From Lysinibacillus xylanilyticus (GTDB taxonomy: Bacteria; Bacillota; Bacilli; Bacillales_A; Planococcaceae): DNA of 64,000 nucleotides. The position numbers and the translations under genes were made by a program. Location: NCBI RefSeq assembly GCF_001708185.1, contig NZ_MDDN01000001.1:310001-374000 (forward strand), written 5' to 3'. Positions 34,185-43,576 of this stretch are shown here, one piece after another; the first letter of the stretch is position 1, and each line of letters begins with the position of its first letter. The notes beneath the pieces were generated by a model, which did no database searches, was not told the origin of the DNA, and saw only the letters and a list, made by a program, of their open reading frames with translations.

Positions 34185-35582
34185 ATGGGGATTGAATTCA
34201 CTGCTCTCCATTGGATTTACGTTATTTTTATTATCCTTATCATTGGCTTTATGGTTAAACGTCGCGATACCACCCTCATTTGTATTATTGGCATCTTCAT
34301 GCTAGCAATCGTAGCTACAGGTGATTTAACTTCATCTATAAGCGGCGTTTTTAACAGCTTCATTTATGCGATTACAGAGCTTTTATCAACCATTCTAATT
34401 ATTTCTATTATCGTTGCCATGAGTCGCGTTTTGATGACTTCAGGTATTAACGAAGTCATGATTGCTCCTTTTACGAAAATCATTAAAACACCAACACTAG
34501 CTTATTGGACGATTGGTCTGTTAATGATGTTTATTTCCTGGTTTTTCTGGCCATCACCAGCTGTGGCGCTTTTAGGGGCAGTTCTCTTGCCAGTTGCAAT
34601 ACGCGCAGGTCTGCCAGCACTTGGAGTGGCAATGGCGATGAATTTATTTGGTCATGGAATTGCACTTTCGAGTGATTTTGTTATACAGGGGGCTCCGAAA
34701 CTGACTGCTGATGCTGCTGGTATTCCAGTTGGTGAGGTAGTAGCTGCTAGTATCCCTCTTGTCATTACAATGGGCGTTGTCACAACATTAGTCGCCTATA
34801 TTTTATTACGACGCGATATGAAACGTGGAGCACTATATTTGAACGCTACAAATGACACAAGTGAAGACGCTGAACAAGTAACCGTTGAACACTTGCTGAC
34901 ACTTGGACAAAAACGCTTTTTCGCAGTTCTCATTCCAATTGCCTTTGTCCTCGATGTCATTGCCATGTCCATCTTAAAATTACAAGGTGGAGATGCTACA
35001 GCTTTAATAGGTGGAACATCCGTCTTTATACTTCTGTTGCTTTGTGTTGTAGCTCATAAAAACCAAGGCCTTGAAAAGACAACAAGCTATTTAATTCAAG
35101 GATTTCAGTTCGGATTTAAAGTGTTTGGGCCAGTTATTCCCATTGCGGCCTTCTTCTATCTAGGGGACTCTGGCTTCACACAAATTATCGGCGACTACTT
35201 ACCAACCGCTTCACATGGTATCGTCAACGATCTCGGCGTGGGTCTAGCTGCTGTCGTACCATTAACAAAAGAAGTTGCGGTCATTACTTTAACAGTCGTT
35301 GGCGCCATTACAGGATTAGACGGCTCAGGCTTCTCAGGCATTTCCTTAGCAGGCTCCGTTGGTAGTTTGTTTGGCAATGCTATTGATGGAGGTACAGCAA
35401 CTTTAACAGCACTTGGGCAAATTACAGCAATTTGGGTTGGAGGCGGAACGATCATCCCCTGGGCATTGATTCCAGCCGCTGCAATTTGTAACGTTAGCCC
35501 CTTCGAACTTGCAAGGCGTAATTTATTGCCCGTGATAATTGGACTTGTCGTTACAACCATTGTGGCAGTGTTTTTGATTTAA
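34185..35582 (+). CDS. Ion-transporter superfamily permease (organic acid or ion carrier)
   Basis: A 465-residue protein with about twelve membrane helices and the inverted-repeat build of the IT superfamily: GHGIALSSDFVIQGAPKLTA in the first half and GSLFGNAIDGGTATLTALGQ in the second look like the paired re-entrant loops. The start is the ATG at 34185, preceded by GAGGGGG; the frame opens 15 bases earlier at a TTG inside that ribosome site. Substrate is unknown, perhaps a di- or tricarboxylate. The gene is monocistronic with a strong terminator. Confidence 0.75.
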   Translation: MGIEFTALHWIYVIFIILIIGFMVKRRDTTLICIIGIFMLAIVATGDLTSSISGVFNSFIYAITELLSTILIISIIVAMSRVLMTSGINEVMIAPFTKIIKTPTLAYWTIGLLMMFISWFFWPSPAVALLGAVLLPVAIRAGLPALGVAMAMNLFGHGIALSSDFVIQGAPKLTADAAGIPVGEVVAASIPLVITMGVVTTLVAYILLRRDMKRGALYLNATNDTSEDAEQVTVEHLLTLGQKRFFAVLIPIAFVLDVIAMSILKLQGGDATALIGGTSVFILLLLCVVAHKNQGLEKTTSYLIQGFQFGFKVFGPVIPIAAFFYLGDSGFTQIIGDYLPTASHGIVNDLGVGLAAVVPLTKEVAVITLTVVGAITGLDGSGFSGISLAGSVGSLFGNAIDGGTATLTALGQITAIWVGGGTIIPWALIPAAAICNVSPFELARRNLLPVIIGLVVTTIVAVFLI

Positions 35583-35588
35583 CATTGT

Positions 35589-35631
35589 GAAAGTAAGGAA
35601 CCTTTTAGTTAGGTTACTTACTTTCTTTTTT
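35589..35631 (+). terminator. Terminator of the permease gene
   Basis: GAAAGTAAGGAACCT (35589-35603) pairs with AGGTTACTTACTTTC (35611-35625), followed by a T run. Confidence 0.85.
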
Positions 35632-35798
35632 ATATCACTTCACAAGTATAATTTACCTGTATTAACTAGTAAGGCAGATGATTTAGATGATGATTCAATC
35701 GCCCTTACCTCGAACAAAACAATAATAATTTTGACTATTTTATAAAAGCATTTCTTTGAGCGTAGCTATTGCATACACTATTTTCCTAAAAAAATAAT

Positions 35799-35815
35799 TG
35801 CTGAAAGAAGTTAAA
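35799..35815 (+). repeat. 17-bp repeat TGCTGAAAGAAGTTAAA, copy 2
   Basis: Identical to 58784-58800; its last bases overlap the stop codon of the minus-strand permease gene at 35811. Confidence 0.5.
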
Positions 35816-36590
35816 ATTTCTTTTTCGCAATAAAACTTTGCATAGTCATAATCATCAATAAAACCAACAGCAATGTTACGACAACATTAATGCCATACCA
35901 AGTACCCACCTCACCTGTCATCAAAATATTTGTTGCAGACAAACTATTACTAGCAGGATTAATAACGTCTAAGATTGTATGTAACCCCGCAGTGAAACGA
36001 CATATTAATAGGACAACGATACTTATTAATGCAATAAATGCAGGACTAGTAAAAAATGTACTCATCATCGCCACAAACGTTATGACAAATAACAGCCAAA
36101 CACAATAGAATACGAAAGCCCACATAGCTTGTGTCATAGGAACAGTAGTAAATAAATACGCTGAGTAGCCATAAGACACAACATAGCCAAGAGCTATACA
36201 GATAACTGCCATTATATAATGGATAATGATTTTACTATTTAAATAAGATGATATCGATACTGGCCTTGTTAGGATAAATGCCATCATGCCATTCGCTTTT
36301 TCCCCTTGGATAATACTCATAGTAGCAACTGCCAGAATAATAATGCCTAGTTGATCAAATTGTGAATTTAATGTTGAGGCAAGTACCTCACCTCCCTCTG
36401 GCTTTGCCATGTTAGGATCAATCATTATACCTTCAACCCCACCAGCTGATTGTAAAATAACTGGTAAATAATACGTCATAATCGGCTGAGTTAGCCCTAG
36501 TAAGATAAAGACAATTGGGAGCCAAACTATTTTATATTCTTTTGTCATTTGATTTATTTCTTTTTTGCTTAACGCGATAAAAGCATGCAT
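35811..36590 (-). CDS. ABC-2 exporter permease (YxlG-like)
   Basis: A 259-residue protein with six membrane helices and the order of ABC-2 permeases of the YxlG type (MHAFIALSKKEINQMTKEYK start, QGEKANGMMAFILTRPVS in the middle). It lies four bases after the ATPase gene and ends the set PLDc_N protein, ATPase, permease, as in yxlE-yxlF-yxlG of the B. subtilis sigY operon. Here there is no sigma factor gene beside it. Confidence 0.85.
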   Translation of the reverse strand: MHAFIALSKKEINQMTKEYKIVWLPIVFILLGLTQPIMTYYLPVILQSAGGVEGIMIDPNMAKPEGGEVLASTLNSQFDQLGIIILAVATMSIIQGEKANGMMAFILTRPVSISSYLNSKIIIHYIMAVICIALGYVVSYGYSAYLFTTVPMTQAMWAFVFYCVWLLFVITFVAMMSTFFTSPAFIALISIVVLLICRFTAGLHTILDVINPASNSLSATNILMTGEVGTWYGINVVVTLLLVLLMIMTMQSFIAKKKF

Positions 36591-36594
36591 TCAC

Positions 36595-37497
36595 TTACAC
36601 CACCAATTCTAAAAATATTTCTTCTAGATTATCTTGAATACCCACTTCAAATTTAGTAAACAACACTTTTGAGTCGAGTCCATGCTGTAATAATCGGTTG
36701 GCATCACCTTCCAAATGATCCACAAATACTTTAAAGCCATCTCCATAGCTTTCAATTTTCTTCACGTATGGCAAATGTTCAATCATTGTTAACCACTTCA
36801 AATCTTCCTTTCGAATCATTAAAAAGATAGCTGATTCTTGATGATGCTTAATCAATTCTAATTTTGTAGCATCCTCTATTTTGTGACCATTTTTAATCAC
36901 TACAAAGCGCTCACAAATTTCTTCTGCATCGCTCAATATATGTGTTGATAATAAAATGGTCGTCTCTTTTTTTATCTCTTTTAATAGATTTAACACTTCT
37001 CTCCTACCTATTGGATCTAGTGCAGATACCGGTTCATCCATAATCATTAAAGCTGGTTTGTGCAATAATGCTTGTGCGATGCCAAGGCGTTGTTTCATAC
37101 CACCTGAAAATGTTCTGACATGGATATGTGCTTCTTTCCCTAAGCCTACCTTTTCTAATAGCAATGGAATTTCTTTCTGCAATTCTGTTTTTGCTATGCC
37201 AGAAAGTGTCCCCATAAAGGACAATGTTTCAAATGCTGTCATCCACGAGAAAAAATTAGGATACTGAGGTAAATAACCAATTTGATGTTTCATAGATGAA
37301 TTCTTTTGACCATCAAGAAGAACTTCCCCTTCATCCGCATACAAAATGTCTGCAATGATTTGAATTAACGTAGATTTCCCTGCTCCATTTGGACCAATTA
37401 ATCCAACACACTCATTAGCATCAATGACCATTGAAAAACCATTCACAGCCGTTTTATGTTTAAATTTTTTCGTAATATTTTTAATTTCTAAGCGCAC
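36595..37497 (-). CDS. ABC exporter ATPase (YxlF-like)
   Basis: The 300-residue ATPase has Walker A GPNGAGKST, signature FSGGMKQRLGIAQALL, Walker B LMIMDEPVSALDP and an H-loop STHILSDAEE. The C-terminal extension is of the exporter type. The GTG start, with AAAGGATG upstream, overlaps the end of the PLDc_N gene by 17 bases. With the permease it forms a YxlFG-like exporter, which in B. subtilis negatively affects sigma-Y activity; the function here is not known. Confidence 0.9.
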   Translation of the reverse strand: MRLEIKNITKKFKHKTAVNGFSMVIDANECVGLIGPNGAGKSTLIQIIADILYADEGEVLLDGQKNSSMKHQIGYLPQYPNFFSWMTAFETLSFMGTLSGIAKTELQKEIPLLLEKVGLGKEAHIHVRTFSGGMKQRLGIAQALLHKPALMIMDEPVSALDPIGRREVLNLLKEIKKETTILLSTHILSDAEEICERFVVIKNGHKIEDATKLELIKHHQESAIFLMIRKEDLKWLTMIEHLPYVKKIESYGDGFKVFVDHLEGDANRLLQHGLDSKVLFTKFEVGIQDNLEEIFLELVV

Positions 37498-37732
37498 GTT
37501 TATTTACATCCTTTCTACCAATAATGAAGTATAGAACAGAACCAATCGTATTAAAGAACAAAATAATAATTGTCCACATAAGTATGTTTTCTCTCGTATC
37601 TCGGTGCCGATATAAATCGAATAAAGCAACAATGATTAGAACAAATCCTACGAATAAAAATGGCAAAATGATTGGTAGTATGCTTGCCCAATCCAATTGA
37701 TTTAAATCATCAAAACTATAGTGTAATTTCAT
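37481..37732 (-). CDS. PLDc_N-domain small membrane protein (YxlE-like)
   Basis: An 83-residue protein with two membrane helices (about residues 18-40 and 52-70) and the PLDc_N pattern (DLYRHRD then NTIGSVLYFIIGRKD). GGGGG seven bases before the ATG at 37732 fixes the start; the frame extends to 37747. It heads the YxlEFG-like operon. A long palindrome (37751-37772) sits just upstream and is probably its operator. Confidence 0.85.
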   Translation of the reverse strand: MKLHYSFDDLNQLDWASILPIILPFLFVGFVLIIVALFDLYRHRDTRENILMWTIIILFFNTIGSVLYFIIGRKDVNKRALRN

Positions 37733-37750
37733 TACTAAAACCCCCATTCA

Positions 37751-37772
37751 TTATCATTATCAATAATGATAA
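37751..37772. promoter_or_regulatory. Perfect 22-bp palindrome upstream of the YxlEFG-like operon
   Basis: TTATCATTAT (37751-37760) and ATAATGATAA (37763-37772) are perfect 10-bp arms around CA. It lies 19 bases from the YxlE-like start, at the promoter or transcript start. The core GATAATGATAAT is also two Fur-box hexamers in tandem, so Fur or the divergent HTH regulator are both candidates. Confidence 0.6.
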
Positions 37773-37837
37773 CAAAATACTTTAAAAATTTCATCCTTTT
37801 TACTGTACATCCTTTTAAAAAATATATATTATATTTT

Positions 37838-37851
37838 TGAGAATGTTCTCA
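37838..37851. promoter_or_regulatory. 14-bp palindrome before the HTH regulator gene
   Basis: TGAGAATGTTCTCA is perfect (6-bp arms, TG centre), about 64-77 bases before the regulator start, a likely autoregulatory operator. It differs from the 22-bp palindrome. Confidence 0.5.
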
Positions 37852-37914
37852 CGTTGATAACATTTTATTACTACCCTTGATACCATCTCATTTTTTCTAT
37901 AGGAGGATCGTTTT

Positions 37915-38448
37915 ATGCGTAATAAAGCAGAGGTCTTAATGCACCCTGTGAGAATGAAAATTTTACAAGCTCTGAATAAAGAAGAAGGCTTAAGCACTTT
38001 GGAGATGATTACTGTCATTAAGGATGTACCTCAAGCTACTTTATATCGACATATCCAAATTTTGGTGGATGAAAACATTATAAAAATTGTAAAAGAGCGA
38101 AAAGTACGTTCTGTTACAGAGAAATTTTATGCATTAAATGAAGGAGCAGCAAAACTGAGTAAGGAGGATTGGTCACAACTAACAATCAAACAAAAATTAA
38201 ATTATGTTTCCTATTATCAATTAGCTTTACTATCTCAATATCAAAATTATTTAAATTCACTTGATGAAAAAGAAAGCACGGCAGATCTTGCAACTTTTTC
38301 ATTTCTTGACTTGTCATTAACGAATGATCAATTTATGAACTTTGAAAATGAATTAAACAATTTAGTAACTAAATACTATAATATGGCCGACTCAACTGAA
38401 GAAACTGAGACAAAAACAATTGCTGTAAATATTATTCCAAAACCTTAA
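37915..38448 (+). CDS. ArsR-like winged-helix transcriptional regulator
   Basis: A 177-residue protein: an N-terminal winged helix (MHPVRMKILQALNKEEGLST, then VPQATLYRHIQILVDENIIK, about residues 9-65) and a helical C-terminal domain of about 100 residues ending in an acidic tail. It resembles HTH_20/ArsR-type regulators that flank ABC operons. TAGGAGG lies nine bases before the ATG. It is divergent from the YxlEFG-like operon and probably represses it; two palindromes lie between. Confidence 0.85.
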   Translation: MRNKAEVLMHPVRMKILQALNKEEGLSTLEMITVIKDVPQATLYRHIQILVDENIIKIVKERKVRSVTEKFYALNEGAAKLSKEDWSQLTIKQKLNYVSYYQLALLSQYQNYLNSLDEKESTADLATFSFLDLSLTNDQFMNFENELNNLVTKYYNMADSTEETETKTIAVNIIPKP

Positions 38449-38481
38449 GTATTATTTTACATACAGAAATGGAGAAGATGA

Positions 38482-39342
38482 ATGAAAAAAAGAAAGTTAA
38501 TTGAAAACACACGAAAATTTATTCTGATTGTCATTGGCGCTGTCATTGCAGCATATGGACTAGAGGCGGTATTGATACCGAACGATGTCATTGATGGTGG
38601 TGTGACGGGGATTAGTATTATGGGCGCACATCTCTTTGGTATTCCGTTAGGCGTGCTGCTCTTTGTATTAAATATTCCGTTTATTTTTATTGGCTACAAA
38701 CAAGTAGGTAAAACTTTTGCATTGATGAGTTGTGCTGGAATAGCAGCTTTATCTGTTTCCACAGTCCTTTTACACGATGTTAAAACAATTTTAGGTCCAG
38801 AAGATCCTTTATTAATTGTTTTAGCTGGTGGTATGTTACTTGGTGTTGGGATTGGGATTGTCTTACGTAACGGTGGCGCTTTAGATGGCTCTGAGGTTTT
38901 AGCCGTGCTACTATCTCGAAAGATTCCATTTTCAGTCGGGGATATTATATTATTTATTAATGCCTTTATTTTCTTAGGGGCAAGCTTTATTTTTGGATTG
39001 GAGAGCGCATTATATTCAGCTTTAACGTACTATATTGCGAAAAACGTTATCGATATTATTCAAGATGGTTTAGAAAAATCAAAAGACGTTCGTGTTGTTA
39101 GTTCGAAGTCAGAGGAAATTGGAGATGCGATTCAAGCTCGTTTAGGTCGTGGTGTTACCTATACACAGGGTCGTGGTGGTTTTTCAAATGAACCAACTGA
39201 AATTTTAAACTGTGTTATTAACCGTATGGAAGAAAATAAGATTGTTTCAATTATTAAAGGTATCGATGAAAGTGCTTTTGTCGTCATTTCTGATGTTTCA
39301 GAGGTACGCGGTGGTAACTTCAAAAAACGTGATATTCACTAA
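38482..39342 (+). CDS. YitT family membrane protein with DUF2179 domain (second copy)
   Basis: A 286-residue protein with five to six membrane helices (about residues 12-170), then a DUF2179 domain (about 215-280) with GRGVTYTQGRGGFSNEPTEI and SAFVVISDVSEVRGGNFKK. It is a clear paralogue of the gene at 5919-6734: the same PNDVIDGGVTGIS versus PHEILSGGLSGIA and RNGGALDGSEVLA versus RASGSSGGFDIIA segments. It starts 33 bases after the HTH gene and ends at a strong terminator. Role unknown. Confidence 0.9.
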   Translation: MKKRKLIENTRKFILIVIGAVIAAYGLEAVLIPNDVIDGGVTGISIMGAHLFGIPLGVLLFVLNIPFIFIGYKQVGKTFALMSCAGIAALSVSTVLLHDVKTILGPEDPLLIVLAGGMLLGVGIGIVLRNGGALDGSEVLAVLLSRKIPFSVGDIILFINAFIFLGASFIFGLESALYSALTYYIAKNVIDIIQDGLEKSKDVRVVSSKSEEIGDAIQARLGRGVTYTQGRGGFSNEPTEILNCVINRMEENKIVSIIKGIDESAFVVISDVSEVRGGNFKKRDIH

Positions 39343-39362
39343 ATCAAAAGTAATGTTTGATA

Positions 39363-39404
39363 AAAAATATTCTCATTGGATTACGTCCAATGAGGATATT
39401 TTTT
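39363..39404 (+). terminator. Terminator of the second YitT gene
   Basis: AAAATATTCTCATTGGA pairs with TCCAATGAGGATATTTT around a five-base loop and ends in T6. Confidence 0.88.
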
Positions 39405-39489
39405 ATAGCGCGGTAAATTAATTTTTAATCAATAGGATATTCAATAAATCTATTTTTTTAGAATTCATAGTTTTGTTTTACGGACAAAA

Positions 39490-40932
39490 TTATTTTGGAA
39501 TTTTTTCAATGTTAGTACACAGAGGAAAAGTAATATTATACTTGGTTCCTAATTGAGGTTTACTCTTTATATCAATCTCTCCCCCATGAGCTATAATAAT
39601 TTGTCTTGCAATTGCCATTCCTAACCCTGTTCCCTGATTATTAGATGATGCACTAGTTCCTCGGTAATATCGATCAAATAAGTGCTCAATCGTTTCTTGA
39701 TCCATACCGACTCCATCATCTTTAATTACAACACGAATTTGTCTTGGGTAAGACAAGTCTTCATGTAGGAAAATTTTAATGTTGGTTTCAGGGGGATTAT
39801 GCTTAATACAATTAGCAATTAAATTTTCAAATGCCCGCTTCAAGTATCTTGTATCCATATTAAGGATAATTTGTTCCTTACTTGATTCAAATGAAAACAT
39901 CTTATTTTTCGATTCAGGCAATCTATATAGTTGTTCTAGAACATCTTTAAGAATATTTACAAGATTATTTTGTTCAAATTGTATTGGAATAGAATCATTT
40001 TTTAATTGAAATGTTAAGTTGAAGTCTTCAATTAATTGTTCCATATACTCTACACGATTCTCCATGATTCTGGAAAATTGACGTATCTTATCTTGTTCCC
40101 ATTCGTATTCACGTGAAGATAACAAAACAATATAACCTTTAATAACAGACAAGGGGGTTTTAAGATCATGTGAGACTCCTGTTAGCCATTCTTCCCTAGT
40201 CTTTTCTAATAACTCCCGTTCTTCTGAATTTCTTTGAAGAGTTGATGTAAGATTGGAAAGAGCCTGCGTCAATTCTTCATACGTACTATATTTAGTTTTA
40301 TTTCTCCACCGTTTTTTTTGATTAAATTTCCATTTAGAAAAAGGTTCTTCATATTTTTCATTAGATAGATTTTCAATCCACGATACAGTATGTAGTAAAG
40401 GAGCACCTAGTTGTCTTCCAAAAAATAAAGCAAGTAGTATTCCAATTATCATGATTGAGAGCATCCATAGATTATTTACCCAATAGAAAAACGGATTATT
40501 ATTTGACATCGGCTTACCTAAAACCCATGTAAGATTTTGGCTATCAATAGTTTTATACCATGTTGACAGCTGATATCCTTTTTTTGTGGGATACAGTTAA
40601 TCAGAAACTAGTTCTCCTGGAGTATAATGTTCTTTTATATTTTGGGGTTTATTAAAGGAAAATATTTCATCGCCATTTTCATCTAATATTTGGATCCACA
40701 TTTTATTTTTTAATAAAGCATCTTTAATCTTAGAACTTATTGTAAGTTTTTGATCTACGACACTGGTATGTTCAACAGCATTGCTAATCGTTAATCGTGC
40801 ACTTTCTGTTTTATTTTGTCCAAGAAAGAAACTGAAAAAAACAATGGTTATTACAATAAGTAAGCTCCAAGTAAACATTAACCAGAAAAGGCGTGAAATG
40901 AAAAAATAGGCAACACGATTTTTTAATTTCAC
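39490..40932 (-). pseudogene. Sensor histidine kinase split by an in-frame stop
   Basis: Two ORFs in the same frame (40932-40597 and 40509-39490) are parts of one kinase of about 480 residues. An in-frame TAA (40599-40597) follows GELVSD, and 29 sense codons separate it from the next ATG. The first part has a membrane helix near residues 15-40 and an extracytoplasmic sensor region. The second has another helix, the phospho-acceptor motif SHDLKTPLSVIKGY and ATP-binding boxes DDGVGMDQE and GTGLGMAIARQI. Unless the stop is read through or is a sequence error, signalling is lost. The GTG start overlaps the original stop of the response regulator. Confidence 0.8.
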
Positions 40933-41653
40933 AATAAGCCCTCTTTTGTGTCTACTTCAAAAATATAGCCTAATCCTCGAATTGTTTTTATCCATTTAGG
41001 TCTACTAGGATCTTTTCTATTTTTTCACGTAAACGTCGCACATGTACCATCACTGTACTATCTCCACCATATATTTCACCCCATACATCCTTATAGATTT
41101 GATGTTTACTTAAAATTCGGTTGGGATGCTCGCAAAAATAGAGCAAAAGTTTCATTTCCTGAGTAGGACACTCTATTCTTTCGCCATTAACAATAAGTTT
41201 GCCCATATTGGGATCTAGAGAAAAATAGGCAAAATCGTAAATCTGTTTTCTTACATACTGTGATGGAATTTTAGTAAAACGTTTTAATTGTGCTTTTACA
41301 CGAGCAACGACTTCTAATGGATTAAAAGGCTTTGTAATATAGTCGTCTCCTCCAAAACTAAACCCCTGTAATTTATCTAAATCGGTAGTTTTAGCTGTAA
41401 GAAACAGTACTGGTACATCTGTCTCGAAACGAATTTTATTGCACAAAGTAAAGCCGTCTGTATCAGGTAACATTACATCTAACAATATAATGTCTGGTTT
41501 TTTTTGAGTTGTTATAGAAAGTGCTTCTGCTCCATTAGTGGCGATTAAGATATTTTGAAAACCTTCCTTTTCAAAGACTGTTACTAATAAATCTAAAATG
41601 TACTGATCATCATCAACCATCAGAATTTTATGATTCTCGATTTTAAAAGTCAC
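40929..41653 (-). pseudogene. OmpR-family response regulator with a late frameshift
   Basis: The receiver domain is intact (MVDDDQYILDLL, phospho-acceptor LLDVMLPD, LFLTAKT, GGDDYITKPFNPLEV). The winged helix reaches VMVHVRRLREKIEK and then goes out of frame, stopping at 40988. Skipping one base after the AAAA run near 41015 restores the expected DPSRPKWIKTIRGLGYIFEV and a stop at 40929 that overlaps the kinase start. One lost A therefore removes the wing hairpin. Recognition helix residues remain, so weak DNA binding cannot be excluded. Confidence 0.78.
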
Positions 41654-41840
41654 CTATATCATCCTCTCTATCTCAACTATTATTTTACCTTAAACATAAA
41701 TATAAAAAGTCGTTAATAAAAGAATTAATACTCCGTTTAATTTTCTGAAAAATCAGAGTACGAATTCCTTAGCATTCCATGTAGGTTGATTAAAATAGAT
41801 ACTTATTATAGAACTAGCCGTTTAGCAAATGTTTAAGAAG

Positions 41841-41868
41841 AGTTTCATTCATGTTCATTAAGTTTCAT
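41841..41868 (+). promoter_or_regulatory. Direct repeat AGTTTCAT upstream of the ABC exporter operon
   Basis: AGTTTCAT at 41841 and again at 41861, 20 bp apart, just before the ATPase gene; likely the binding site of the now damaged response regulator. Confidence 0.4.
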
Positions 41869-41896
41869 ATACGATTGAAATGAGGTGAGGAAATAG

Positions 41897-42808
41897 ATGA
41901 AGAATCAAATAGTGGTGACAAATGAGCTTACCAAAAAGTATAAAGGGCATACATCTGTGGAAGGAGTAAATTTACGAATTGAACGTGGACAAATTTATGG
42001 ATTCCTTGGTCCTAATGGAGCTGGAAAAACTACAACAATTCGAATGTTACTAGGTTTAATAAAACCGACAAAGGGAAATATTGAAATTTTTGGTCAAAGT
42101 CTAGAAAAAGATCGGCTACAAATTTTACAACGAATTGGATCATTAGTGGAGTCTCCAACATTCTATGGGAACTTAACCGGACGTGAAAATTTAGAGGCTG
42201 TTCGTAGGTTAAGAAATCTTCCAGAAAATAGCGTTGACGAAGTATTGGATGTAGTAAGATTGACTAAATCTGCGAACCGACTAACAAAAGAATATTCACT
42301 TGGAATGAAGCAGCGACTTGGGATTGCTACGGCACTATTAAGCAAGCCGGATTTATTAATTTTAGATGAGCCGACAAATGGTTTGGATCCGTCGGGTATT
42401 CAAGAAATAAGAGAGTTAATAAAAAAATTGCCTGAGTCTGGTATGAGCGTCCTTTTATCTAGTCACTTATTAAGTGAAATAGACCAGATGGCTACGCAAG
42501 TTGGGATTATTAATTGCGGAAAAATGATTTTTCAAGATTCAATTGAGCAATTAAGACGAAAAAGAAAACCGTTATTAAAAGTAGGAGTTAGTGATTTAGT
42601 TGAAGCAAATACACTATTAAAAGGAAAAGGATTAAAGACTGATTTGCAAAAAGATTTTTTGTGGCTTCACCAAACAGAGCCAGAGTTTGTTTCAGAAATC
42701 AATTCCATTCTAGTTCACTCAGGACTATCTGTGTATCGACTTGAGGAAGTGAAAAGAACACTTGAAGATATTTTTTTAGAACTAATTGGTAGTGAGAAAA
42801 GCTTATGA
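41897..42808 (+). CDS. Lantibiotic-immunity-type ABC ATPase
   Basis: The 303-residue ATPase has Walker A GPNGAGKTT, signature YSLGMKQRLGIATALL, Walker B LLILDEPTNGLDPSG and H-loop SSHLLSEID. LESSQ-type variations and the roughly 80-residue tail match the BcrA/NisF/MutF group, which protects against bacitracin or lantibiotics. Its stop overlaps the first permease start (ATGA). It is divergent from the decayed two-component system, the usual partner of such exporters. Confidence 0.9.
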   Translation: MKNQIVVTNELTKKYKGHTSVEGVNLRIERGQIYGFLGPNGAGKTTTIRMLLGLIKPTKGNIEIFGQSLEKDRLQILQRIGSLVESPTFYGNLTGRENLEAVRRLRNLPENSVDEVLDVVRLTKSANRLTKEYSLGMKQRLGIATALLSKPDLLILDEPTNGLDPSGIQEIRELIKKLPESGMSVLLSSHLLSEIDQMATQVGIINCGKMIFQDSIEQLRRKRKPLLKVGVSDLVEANTLLKGKGLKTDLQKDFLWLHQTEPEFVSEINSILVHSGLSVYRLEEVKRTLEDIFLELIGSEKSL

Positions 42809-43563
42809 AAAATATCTTATGGGCAGATAAAATCAAATTAAAACGTTCTTCGCTATTAATTATTGTTCCATTGGTTCCGTTACTTATCATTGCATATGAG
42901 TTGGTGAATCTCACCTATCGCGCTGAGTTTGTGGAAAAACAAGCTGAGATGTTCGGCGCAGGCTCAATGTGGATGTATTTAATATATGACAATAGTTTGT
43001 TATTTGGTCTAGGTTTTCCATTAGCCGTTACACTAGCTGCATCAGTGATTGCAAATATTGAACATCAAGCTAATGGATGGAAACAAACCCTTTCAATGCC
43101 TATAGCAAGAGGGAAAATTTATTTGAGTAAATTTACTTGGCTAACAATTAGTCTATTCCTATCCACTACTATTTTTCTGATTGGCATGGTTTTTTTAGGA
43201 AAGGTACTATCATTTGAAGAGGATATTCCTTGGGGCTTATTGATAGGCGATTGTTACGGTATGTTAATTACAGTATTACCAATTATGGCTTTTCAATTTT
43301 GGCTATCTATGAGCATTAAAAATCAGGCCTTCTCTATTCTTATCGGATCAGTTTCCTCTATTATGGGTCTGTTTTTAGCAGCTGCTCAAACGACTAGATG
43401 GTTACCATTTGCCTATCCAATTCAATCATCAACGGTTATATTGCAGTATGAGGGAATAGGATATAACCCAGATTTTTCGGCATTTCTTCTTGTAAATCTA
43501 ATATTAGGTATCATCCTGTTTTTTATGGGGTCCATGCATTTTGCCAAACGGAATGTCCAATAA
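42805..43563 (+). CDS. Lantibiotic-immunity-type ABC permease 1
   Basis: A 252-residue protein with six membrane helices, starting MKNILWADKIKLKRSSLLII. The NIEHQANGWKQTLSMPIARG segment is the mark of the MutE/NisE immunity permeases. It is co-translated with the ATPase by a four-base overlap. The second permease starts almost identically, so the pair arose by duplication and probably forms a heterodimer. Confidence 0.88.
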   Translation: MKNILWADKIKLKRSSLLIIVPLVPLLIIAYELVNLTYRAEFVEKQAEMFGAGSMWMYLIYDNSLLFGLGFPLAVTLAASVIANIEHQANGWKQTLSMPIARGKIYLSKFTWLTISLFLSTTIFLIGMVFLGKVLSFEEDIPWGLLIGDCYGMLITVLPIMAFQFWLSMSIKNQAFSILIGSVSSIMGLFLAAAQTTRWLPFAYPIQSSTVILQYEGIGYNPDFSAFLLVNLILGIILFFMGSMHFAKRNVQ

Positions 43564-43576
43564 GGGAGGGCTAATT

